Shown in pieces: positions 7,519 to 13,881 of a DNA stretch of 14,566 bases. The position numbers and the translations under genes were made by a program. The notes beneath the pieces were generated by a model that was given only the letters and a program-made list of their open reading frames with translations, searched no databases and had not been told where the DNA came from. The stretch is taken from NCBI GenBank assembly GCA_039680225.1, contig JBDKTK010000293.1, positions 1-14,566 of the forward strand. The letters are read 5' to 3'. How positions within the stretch are numbered: position 1 is the stretch's first letter; every line of letters begins with the position of its first letter. This stretch comes from JBDKTK01 sp039680225. Its GTDB lineage: Bacteria > Desulfobacterota > Syntrophia > Syntrophales > UBA4778.

Positions 7519-10500
7519 TTTTGTTTTCGAAGTGAGCTGGGAGGTTTGCAACAAGGTGGGCGGGATCAACACGGTCCTGCGCACGAAGGCCCTGGAGGCT
7601 GTCCGCAGGTACGGGGACAATTATTTTCTCATTGGTCCCGACCTGAAGACCAATCCTGAATTCGAGGAGACCGATGAGGAAGGCTGGCAGAAGATCCGGG
7701 AAGGAGTGGCCATCAAGGAAATACCCTGCCGTTTCGGCAGGTGGAAAATCCCCGGCAACCCGCGGGTCATCCTGGTCGGCGGCGGCAAGAAATTCAACAA
7801 GGACCAGCTCCTTTACGAACTATGGGAAGACTACGGCGTGGACTCGATCTCGGGCGGCTGGGATTATATCGAGCCGGTCATGTTCAGTTACGCCTGCGGG
7901 ACCGTGATCGAAACGATCTTCAACCTGATTGTGCGGGCCCAGGGCGGCAGGGCCATCGCCCAGTTCCATGAATGGATGTGCGGGGCGGGGCTCCTGTGCA
8001 TCAAGAAAAGGGTGCCGGAAATCGGGACCGTATTCACCACGCATGCGACCATCCTGGGCCGCACCCTTGCCGGTTCGGGCATAAACATCTATTCCGCAAT
8101 GGAGCACATCTCCCCGCAGCGGGAGGCGAGCTCGCACAATATAGCGGCGAAGCATTCCATGGAGACCGCAAGCGCCAGGGAAGCGGACTGCTTTACCACG
8201 GTCAGCGAGATCACGGCATCAGAGGCAAAAAACCTGCTGGGGAGGAACCCCGAGGTAATAACTCCCAACGGCATAGATATCGAGAACATCCCCGACTACT
8301 CCGTGAACGCCGAGCCCGCCCTGGCCAACCGGGCCCGGCTCCTCGAATTCGCGTCAAGGTTCCTGAGGAAGAGTCTCCCGGAAAATGCCAGGATCATGAT
8401 CATATCCGGCAGGTATGAGTTCCATAACAAGGGCATCGACATATTCCTCCAGGCCCTCGGGCGCATTGACAGGGAAAGCAGGGACCGGGACGTGATTGCA
8501 TTCATTTGCGTCCTGGGCGAACACATGGCGATAAACCCGGCCGCCCTCGCCGGAGCGCACGTTCCCGAAGGAACGCCCCTGATCGCGACGCACCGCCTGC
8601 AGAACGAGGCCGGAGACCCTATAATCATTGCCTGCAACAACCTCAACCTGCGCAACTCGCCCGAAAACAGGGTGAACGTGATCTACGTCCCCGCATTCCT
8701 GAACGGGCACGACGGGCTCATCAACATGGATTATTACGAAACCCTGTCCGGCTGCCACCTGGGCGTATTCCCGTCATTTTACGAACCCTGGGGATATACT
8801 CCGCTGGAGAGCGCCGCGCACGCGGTGCCCACGATCACCACGGACCAGGCGGGCTTCGGACTTTGGGCGCGCGGCACTTTCGGCAACTCGAAAGGCGTAA
8901 TTGTCCTGGACAGGAGCGGCGCGCCGCCGATCGATGTCCAGGAAGGGCTCTACTCCGAATTAAAGGAATTCATGTACCTGCAGGAGCCCGAATTCCAGGC
9001 CCGCAGGACGGACGCCCGGCAGGTGGCCGTCCATGCGGACTGGAAGGATTTTTTCGCCTTCTACATGGAAGCTTACAACCGCGCCCTCATCGCGGCGTCG
9101 ACGCGCAGCGCCAGGCTGGCGACCACGGAATTCCGGGAGAGGATGCGCTACACTTTCGCGGGGACGGCATCGGTGCAGCCCCATTTCCGCAACCTTACCG
9201 CCGTAGTCAATCTCCCCGATAAAATAGCACGGCTCAGGGAGCTTGCCTACAACCTCTGGTGGACCTGGAACCCCGATGCGCTCGAATTATTCAACTACCT
9301 CGATCCGAAACTGCTCGAGGAGACGGGGAACAACCCCGTCAAGCTGCTCGAATCAATCTCCGCGGACCGGCTGGCGGAGGCTGCCGAGAACGAAGGCTAT
9401 ATAAACCTCTACCAGAACATCTTCGCCCGGTTTGACGTTTACATGAGGGAAAGGCCGGAACTGCCCATGGACGCGATCAAGCCCTCGTCGCCGGTCGCGT
9501 ATTTTTCGCCGGAGTTCGGCCTGCACGAAAGCGTCCCGATCTATTCCGGGGGGCTGGGGGTGCTCGCGGGAGACCTGATCAAGGCCGCCAGCGACCTGAA
9601 TTTCCCCTTCATAGGGGTGGGGCTGCTTTACAAAAACGGTTACTTCCACCAGAAGATCGACAAGAACGGCTGGCAGATAGCCGAATACCCCGACAACGAT
9701 TTTTCGGATATGCCGGTCCGGATCGTCCAGGACGACATGGGCAACGACGTCCAGATCGCGCTGGAGCTGCCGGGACGCACCCTGTTCGCAAACATCTGGG
9801 AGCTGAAGGCCGGAAGAGTCACCCTGTACCTGCTCGACACCGACGTCCCCCGGAACACGGTCCAGGACCGCAAGATCACTTCCCGCCTTTACAACGACGA
9901 CCCGCGCCTGAGGATCGAGCAGGAACTGCTGCTCGGCATGGGCGGCGTGAAAATGCTGCGCAAGCTCGGCATCAGGCCCAGCGTCTATCATATAAACGAA
10001 GGGCATTCGGCGTTCCTCCTTTTCGAGCTGATGAATTGCTATATTATCGACGAGGGACTTTCTTTCGACCAGGCCAAGGAGGTCGTGCGGGGACAGTCCG
10101 TGTTCACGACCCACACGCCCGTCGAGGCCGGCAACGAACGGTTTAACCGGGACGTCGTGGAATATTATTTCTCCAGCTACGTCAAGCGGTGGGGGATCAG
10201 CTGGCCCCAGTTCTGGGAACTCGGCCGGGTGAACAGCGGGGACGATAAGCCGTTCTTCATGACCATCCTCGGATTGAAGGGGTCCAACATGTCGAACGGC
10301 GTGAGCCGGCTGCACGGGTCGGTAGCGCGAAGAATGTGGAGGGACGTGTGGAAGGGCTTCCAGGATTCGGACGTCCCGATCAAGCACATCACCAACGGCG
10401 TCCACATGCTCTCATTCCTTTCGCCGCGGATGCGGGAGATCCTGGACGTCTATCTGGGGCCCAACTGGGACAGGGACCCCGATCCCGAAAGGTGGAAGCG

Positions 10501-11737
10501 GATCAACGAAATCCCCAATTCCCTGCTCTGGAGGACGAGGAGCACGCTGAAATTCAACCTGGTCAACTATGTCGTCCAGCATGTCACGAGGGAGTGGGCC
10601 AAGTACTCCTTCAGCAAGACCCTGCGCGAAGAGGTCATAGCGAAGATCAATCCCGCCGCCCTGATCATCGGCTTTGCCAGGCGATTCGCCCCATATAAGA
10701 GGGCGACCCTGCTCTTTTCCGACCTCGACAGGCTCGACCGCATCGTCAACAACGAGAAGCGCCCCGTCCATTTCATCTTCGCGGGGAAGGCCCATCCCAG
10801 CGACCGGATGGGCATCGAACTGATCAAGAAAGTCGTCGATATCTGCAACGACAAAAGGTTCATCGGGAAAATCCTCTTCCTGGAGGATTACGACCTGAAT
10901 ATGGCCCGGCAGCTTGTGCAGGGCGTCGACGTGTGGCTCAATACGCCCCGGAGGGGCATGGAGGCCTGCGGGACGAGCGGCCAGAAGGTCCTGATAAACG
11001 GCATCCTCAATTTCAGCGTCATGGACGGCTGGTGGGCGGAGGCCTACGACGGCTCCAACGGGTTCACCGTGGGGCCGGACGTTACGGAATTCACCGGTTT
11101 TGAAGACCCCGCCGCCGCCGACGAAACCGACGGCAGCTCGCTCTACCAGACGCTCGAAGACGTGATCATCCCGATGTTCTACGACCGGGACACCGCCGGG
11201 ATACCGCAGGAATGGATCAGGATGGTAAAGAATTCCATGCTGACCCTGGCGCCCAGATTCAACGCCAGGAGGATGGCCCACCAGTACCTCAATGAGATGT
11301 ACCTGGCGACGGCGAAAAGGGGCAAGGCCCTGCGCAGGGACAATTACAGCCTGTCGCGCGACCTCGCCGACTGGAAGCTCAAGGCGCCCATGCGCTTCTC
11401 GTCCATCAGGCTCATCGATGTGAGCTTCGAAGGCATCCACGGGGACACGATCAACGTCGGCGAGCCGTTCACCATCAACCTGAGGATCGATCCCGGAAAG
11501 CTGGACCCCGACGAGATCCTCGCCGAGCTTGTCATCGGGAAGATCAGCGGCGACGATTTCATGACCCTGCCCGATTCCGTGCCGCTCGCGCGCGACGGCA
11601 TTGCCGATAACATCATTACATATTCCGGCGAGTACAACGTGAAGTCGAGCGGCAGGTACTCATACGGGATCAGGATCATCCCGTACAACAAGAACCTTTC
11701 CTCCAAGCAGGAACTGGGAATGGCGCTGTGGGTGTGA
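7508..11737 (+). CDS. Fusion: GT3 glycogen synthase + DUF3417/GT35 alpha-glucan phosphorylase
   Basis: A 1409-residue bifunctional protein. Residues 1-555 are a eukaryote-type GT3 glycogen synthase: FEVSWEVCNKVGGINTVL (7-24), AQFHEWMCGAG, FTTHATILGR, CFTTVSEITASEA, VITPNGIDI and the E-x7-E pair Glu426/Glu434 in YEPWGYTPLE. From about 565 comes DUF3417 (LPDKIARLRELAYNLWWTWNP), then a GT35 phosphorylase of the TIGR02094 type from about 660: SPEFGLHESVPIYSGGLGVLAGD, the phosphate-site RFAPYKR (1059-1065), and EACGTSGQKVLINGILNFSVMDGWW with the PLP lysine Lys1160. A beta-rich C-terminal domain (about 1290-1409) is normal for this phosphorylase type. GT3 enzymes elongate glucan from UDP-glucose; GT35 releases glucose-1-phosphate. 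Both catalytic halves look intact with no frameshift, so one chain both builds and degrades the polymer. Last gene of the operon; no clear terminator follows. Confidence 0.92.
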   Translation: MAGDFVFEVSWEVCNKVGGINTVLRTKALEAVRRYGDNYFLIGPDLKTNPEFEETDEEGWQKIREGVAIKEIPCRFGRWKIPGNPRVILVGGGKKFNKDQLLYELWEDYGVDSISGGWDYIEPVMFSYACGTVIETIFNLIVRAQGGRAIAQFHEWMCGAGLLCIKKRVPEIGTVFTTHATILGRTLAGSGINIYSAMEHISPQREASSHNIAAKHSMETASAREADCFTTVSEITASEAKNLLGRNPEVITPNGIDIENIPDYSVNAEPALANRARLLEFASRFLRKSLPENARIMIISGRYEFHNKGIDIFLQALGRIDRESRDRDVIAFICVLGEHMAINPAALAGAHVPEGTPLIATHRLQNEAGDPIIIACNNLNLRNSPENRVNVIYVPAFLNGHDGLINMDYYETLSGCHLGVFPSFYEPWGYTPLESAAHAVPTITTDQAGFGLWARGTFGNSKGVIVLDRSGAPPIDVQEGLYSELKEFMYLQEPEFQARRTDARQVAVHADWKDFFAFYMEAYNRALIAASTRSARLATTEFRERMRYTFAGTASVQPHFRNLTAVVNLPDKIARLRELAYNLWWTWNPDALELFNYLDPKLLEETGNNPVKLLESISADRLAEAAENEGYINLYQNIFARFDVYMRERPELPMDAIKPSSPVAYFSPEFGLHESVPIYSGGLGVLAGDLIKAASDLNFPFIGVGLLYKNGYFHQKIDKNGWQIAEYPDNDFSDMPVRIVQDDMGNDVQIALELPGRTLFANIWELKAGRVTLYLLDTDVPRNTVQDRKITSRLYNDDPRLRIEQELLLGMGGVKMLRKLGIRPSVYHINEGHSAFLLFELMNCYIIDEGLSFDQAKEVVRGQSVFTTHTPVEAGNERFNRDVVEYYFSSYVKRWGISWPQFWELGRVNSGDDKPFFMTILGLKGSNMSNGVSRLHGSVARRMWRDVWKGFQDSDVPIKHITNGVHMLSFLSPRMREILDVYLGPNWDRDPDPERWKRINEIPNSLLWRTRSTLKFNLVNYVVQHVTREWAKYSFSKTLREEVIAKINPAALIIGFARRFAPYKRATLLFSDLDRLDRIVNNEKRPVHFIFAGKAHPSDRMGIELIKKVVDICNDKRFIGKILFLEDYDLNMARQLVQGVDVWLNTPRRGMEACGTSGQKVLINGILNFSVMDGWWAEAYDGSNGFTVGPDVTEFTGFEDPAAADETDGSSLYQTLEDVIIPMFYDRDTAGIPQEWIRMVKNSMLTLAPRFNARRMAHQYLNEMYLATAKRGKALRRDNYSLSRDLADWKLKAPMRFSSIRLIDVSFEGIHGDTINVGEPFTINLRIDPGKLDPDEILAELVIGKISGDDFMTLPDSVPLARDGIADNIITYSGEYNVKSSGRYSYGIRIIPYNKNLSSKQELGMALWV

Positions 11738-11838
11738 GCCCCGGCAAACACAAGGTCGCCGCCATATCAGGATAACGAACCAGCAGCGCACACCCTCAGG
11801 AGTTTTCATTCGCGGGGGGGAATTCTCCGGCTGCAGTC

Positions 11839-12132
11839 TTATTCACATAGAGAAGGATATCTGAACAATTCATACTTCGTTTCACATCCCAATATATCAA
11901 GCTTTTTTTGCAGTTCTCGAAAAGATTCACTTTCTTCCCCTGCTATCCAGGACGCGGCATTAATCCATTTGGTCATCGAAACATACTCTCTGTCGTTCTC
12001 CACGTTCGACATTATTTCAGATGATAAATAGCCCTTTGCATATGCAGCCTTGCCCCTCAGTTCGGCGATTATGTCCAACACTTCTCCATCCTTCCCATGA
12101 GGTATGATTCTGCGGATGAGTACATTGAGCAT
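11839..12132 (-). CDS. Antibiotic biosynthesis monooxygenase (ABM) domain protein 2
   Basis: A 97-residue paralogue of the ABM protein at 979-1302, with about 60 of 92 aligned residues the same by hand count (NVLIRR, GYLSSEI, REYVSMTKW, RELQKKLD-LGC, YELF-YP). GGAGG (12142-12146) sits 9 bases from the ATG ending at 12132 but only 3 from another ATG at 12138, so I choose 12132, which also matches the paralogue's first residues. The tryptophan-rich SWKTWLES helix of copy 1 is SWIAGEES here, losing a Trp and a Leu, and the C-terminal tail is shorter. Convergent with the glycogen operon across 101 bases; downstream of the cupin gene on the same strand. Activity unknown; a signalling or binding role is as likely as oxygenation. 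Confidence 0.78.
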   Translation of the reverse strand: MLNVLIRRIIPHGKDGEVLDIIAELRGKAAYAKGYLSSEIMSNVENDREYVSMTKWINAASWIAGEESESFRELQKKLDILGCETKYELFRYPSLCE

Positions 12133-12141
12133 GATCATGGT

Positions 12142-12146
12142 CCTCC
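12142..12146 (-). promoter_or_regulatory. Ribosome binding site of ABM gene 2
   Basis: Reads GGAGG on the minus strand within AAAGGAGG. Spacing of 9 bases favours the ATG ending at 12132 over the one ending at 12138. Confidence 0.6.
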
Positions 12147-12230
12147 TTTCATATCAGGGCAAATGGGCAAGTAATAAAATTGAAGATCGTCAGACCGGTA
12201 TCCTGAACCGGGATATGAGGTTTTGAAGGG

Positions 12231-12281
12231 CCAATATTGGCGTCCCAAATAGTGACATGGTTTAAAGCCAAAGACGCTTTA
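12231..12281. promoter_or_regulatory. Palindromes between the cupin gene and ABM gene 2
   Basis: CCAATATTGG (12231-12240) is a perfect 10-bp palindrome. TAAAGC (12263-12268) pairs with GCTTTA (12276-12281) around a 7-base loop. Both lie 100-150 bases upstream of ABM gene 2, within the non-coding stretch 12133-12395. They may be regulator sites or a weak terminator of the cupin gene; no T-run follows on the minus strand. GC-rich alternative hairpins at 12322-12338 lie just after the cupin stop. No gene was found in this stretch. Confidence 0.25.
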
Positions 12282-12395
12282 TAAATCAAAGGACTGAATT
12301 GCGGAGTACCTCCCCTGTTTGGCAGGCGCCCCTGCGCCGGCTGATCCGCTGCAGGTAAGGGTGCAGGTTACCTTGTGACTGTCTGCCTGTTACGG

Positions 12396-12782
12396 TTAGT
12401 CGTGGCCGTGCACCGCCGGCAGGCCGAAGCGCTGAACGGTTTCCTTCTCGAAATCGAACTCTATCAACACGGCCGTCTCCTCACCCACGACCCAGGCTTC
12501 GTGGCCAGGTTCGACGACAACGACACGCGGCGCGATGAAATCCAGGGTACAACCATCACTGAATATAAACTGGATATGGCCTCGGGCCAAAAATCCCACA
12601 TGCGCATGCATGCAGCGTTCGGTCGTCACTACAGGCTTCATGTGGGTTGACCACCGAAAACCCGGTCGGTAGATCATACGTTTAACCCGGCCCGCACCGG
12701 CCGGGACCACATCGAGCTGCATGACTCCGATTTCGCGGTGATCGGCTTCCGGCAGAGGGGCAAGAAGGGGGTCTGTACTCAT
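12396..12782 (-). CDS. Single-domain cupin protein
   Basis: A 128-residue cupin with a short N-terminal arm. The cupin core runs from about residue 40 to 112: WSTHMKPVV, CMHAHVGFLARGHIQFIFSDG (first cupin box, His59 and His61, then Gly68) and APRVVVVEPGHEAW (second box, Glu91 and His94). The His-x-His plus His pattern suggests a bound divalent metal. It resembles a common family of small cupins annotated only by fold, so the substrate is not assigned. GGGAGG lies 8 bases before the ATG. It follows the DUF2267 gene by 124 bases on the same strand and precedes ABM gene 2; whether these form one transcript is unclear. Confidence 0.8.
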   Translation of the reverse strand: MSTDPLLAPLPEADHREIGVMQLDVVPAGAGRVKRMIYRPGFRWSTHMKPVVTTERCMHAHVGFLARGHIQFIFSDGCTLDFIAPRVVVVEPGHEAWVVGEETAVLIEFDFEKETVQRFGLPAVHGHD

Positions 12783-12876
12783 TTATGGATCCTCCCATTT
12801 TATTTGACAAGAACTGCTTTTCTCCCCACGTCCGACACAACCTCACACCACCCGGGCCCAAGGTACGGATCCAGTG

Positions 12877-12898
12877 CTTCAAACAAGCGGGTTTGGAG
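12877..12898 (-). other. Hairpin after the DUF2267 gene
   Basis: CTTCAAAC (12877-12884) and GTTTGGAG (12891-12898) pair over 8 positions with one G-T wobble and a 6-base loop, starting 9 bases past the DUF2267 stop. No T-run follows in the minus-strand direction, so it may only stabilise the message end. Confidence 0.3.
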
Positions 12899-12906
12899 AC
12901 CTGATA

Positions 12907-13308
12907 TCATTGACGGACCCGGCCCGTGCCCTGCGTCCTGCTCTTCTGAAAAAATTCCGCATAGTCGTCAGTTAGAGAACTGAGTATCCGCTCAATGTTC
13001 TTTTTATCCGCATCTTCCTGTAATACGGCAATCACTGAGCTCGCATGAGCTTCGGCCTCCTTCAAAGAAACCCCCTCATGCTCGGCCACAAATTTGATAA
13101 ATTTATCGACCCCGAATCTCTCAGGTTTTTCATCCTCGAAAAAAGAGGCAATTTTGGCAGGCAAGGGATAACGAAAATACTCTTTACCCATTGACCCAAT
13201 CCTGCGGCCGAGCATTTCCAGAGTGGCCCGCGCCGCGGTTTCGGCCGCTCTCCTGGACTCAAATTGGCCGATTTGCTGAATACGCGCTACGAAATCATCA
13301 AACTTCAT
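12907..13308 (-). CDS. DUF2267 family protein
   Basis: A 133-residue, mostly helical protein of the DUF2267 family, whose function is not established. The start MKFDDFVARIQQ with SRRAAETAARATLEMLGRRI is the family's opening helix pair; LPAKIASFF is the usual break before the second half, where ERFGVDKFIKFVAEHEGVSLKEAEAHASSVIAVLQE repeats the same helix pattern. LTDDYAEFF closes the domain, followed by a short Arg/Gly tail. The Leu-Pro breaks between helix pairs and the internal two-fold repeat are typical. An AGGGGG ribosome site lies 8 bases before the ATG. It is transcribed in the same direction as the phaC region but separated from it by 290 bases with inverted repeats. Family members are often found near stress or small cytosolic genes; no function is claimed. 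Confidence 0.82.
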   Translation of the reverse strand: MKFDDFVARIQQIGQFESRRAAETAARATLEMLGRRIGSMGKEYFRYPLPAKIASFFEDEKPERFGVDKFIKFVAEHEGVSLKEAEAHASSVIAVLQEDADKKNIERILSSLTDDYAEFFQKSRTQGTGRVRQ

Positions 13309-13335
13309 CGTTCTATCCCCCTGGTATTAACTCTT

Positions 13336-13360
13336 TACAAGTGACCGGAGTCTCCTTGTA
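13336..13360. promoter_or_regulatory. Leader hairpin or operator of the DUF2267 gene
   Basis: TACAAG (13336-13341) pairs with CTTGTA (13355-13360), with an inner GAC/GTC pairing around CGGA. It lies 28-52 bases upstream of the DUF2267 start, where it could be a leader RNA structure or a protein site. Confidence 0.3.
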
Positions 13361-13432
13361 GGCGCTTATACCGTAACAAAGCTCACGGCCCTCTACCATC
13401 GGGACAAGGATGATTTTCCCTTGCGCCTGCGA

Positions 13433-13469
13433 TCAATTAAATTGAACCGAAAAATGATTGTCTTTCGGT
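13433..13469. promoter_or_regulatory. Two adjacent inverted repeats
   Basis: TCAATT-A-AATTGA (13433-13445) is a 13-base palindrome and is directly followed by ACCGAAA (13446-13452), 10 bases, TTTCGGT (13463-13469), a perfect 7-bp dyad. They lie between the 81-residue gene and the DUF2267 gene. The second could be a stem without a T-run, or both could be operators of the DUF2267 promoter. No gene was found in 13309-13598. Confidence 0.3.
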
Positions 13470-13598
13470 CTGCGGCGTATAACTCAGATTGGGCGAAACA
13501 TTATAGTGTGGATGCCTGCGTTATGCACGATTTCAATTAAAAAAAACTCGGCATGGATAAGACATATAGAAGCACCCCTACGGAAGGACACTTTAGTT

Positions 13599-13844
13599 TC
13601 AATCCCTTGATCCAATCTCCGGCAGGTCCCCCGCCTGTATGATCAATCGCACGACTTCCCTCAACTGCAGGTCCGGCAGCGGCGGCATGACCGGACGAGT
13701 CGCATCGCAGGGGCCGTGGCTCCCCCCGTTTCTGCAGGTCAGGGCTCCGGCTTTGATGATTTTTCCGATGGCGTCCGCCTCGTTGCGCGCGTCAACCAGG
13801 ATCACCCGTCTGCAGGGGACAGGACATGAAAATGAATAGGTCAT
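13599..13844 (-). CDS. Small four-cysteine protein of unknown function
   Basis: An 81-residue protein that I cannot assign with certainty. It opens MTYSFSCPVPCRRVILVDA (Cys7, Cys11) followed by a helix (ARNEADAIGKIIKAG), then Cys37 and Cys46 in a Gly/His-containing loop (CRNGGSHGPC), and ends with a hydrophobic helix (LREVVRLIIQAGDL). The N-terminal half recalls small DUF1059-like proteins with a Cys pair before a strand and helix, but the match is weak. Four cysteines suggest zinc or another metal. I start it at the ATG ending at 13844, with GGAG 8 bases upstream; an in-frame TTG seven codons earlier has no such site. It begins 37 bases after the phaC stop on the same strand, so it is probably on the phaC message. 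Confidence 0.6.
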   Translation of the reverse strand: MTYSFSCPVPCRRVILVDARNEADAIGKIIKAGALTCRNGGSHGPCDATRPVMPPLPDLQLREVVRLIIQAGDLPEIGSRD

Positions 13845-13881
13845 CCGTACTGCTCCATTTCGCAAATCAAAATTTTTATAC

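Noticed and set aside
3095..11440. Long open frames on the minus strand opposite the glycogen operon (for example 3890-4777, 4981-6315, 6328-7620, 9353-10405, 10412-11440)
   Set aside because: They mirror high-GC coding sequence on the plus strand, show no family motifs, and lack ribosome sites; the plus-strand genes have clear catalytic motifs.
11738..11838. Intrinsic terminator after the fusion gene
   Set aside because: Only a GAATTC-centred near-palindrome within a G/C-rich patch (about 11816-11828) is present, with no stable stem-loop followed by a T-run.
12322..12338. GC-rich hairpins after the cupin stop (GCAGG/CCTGC and GGCGC/GCGCC)
   Set aside because: They are short, mutually exclusive, and have no T-run, so a terminator call is not supported.
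12375..12650. Open frame of 91 codons on the plus strand over the cupin
   Set aside because: The minus-strand cupin has both cupin boxes and a good ribosome site; the opposite frame has neither.
13433..13541. Direct repeat TCAATTAAA at 13433 and 13533, exactly 100 bases apart
   Set aside because: A 9-base AT-rich match is expected by chance in AT-rich intergenic DNA, and the sequence around the two copies differs.
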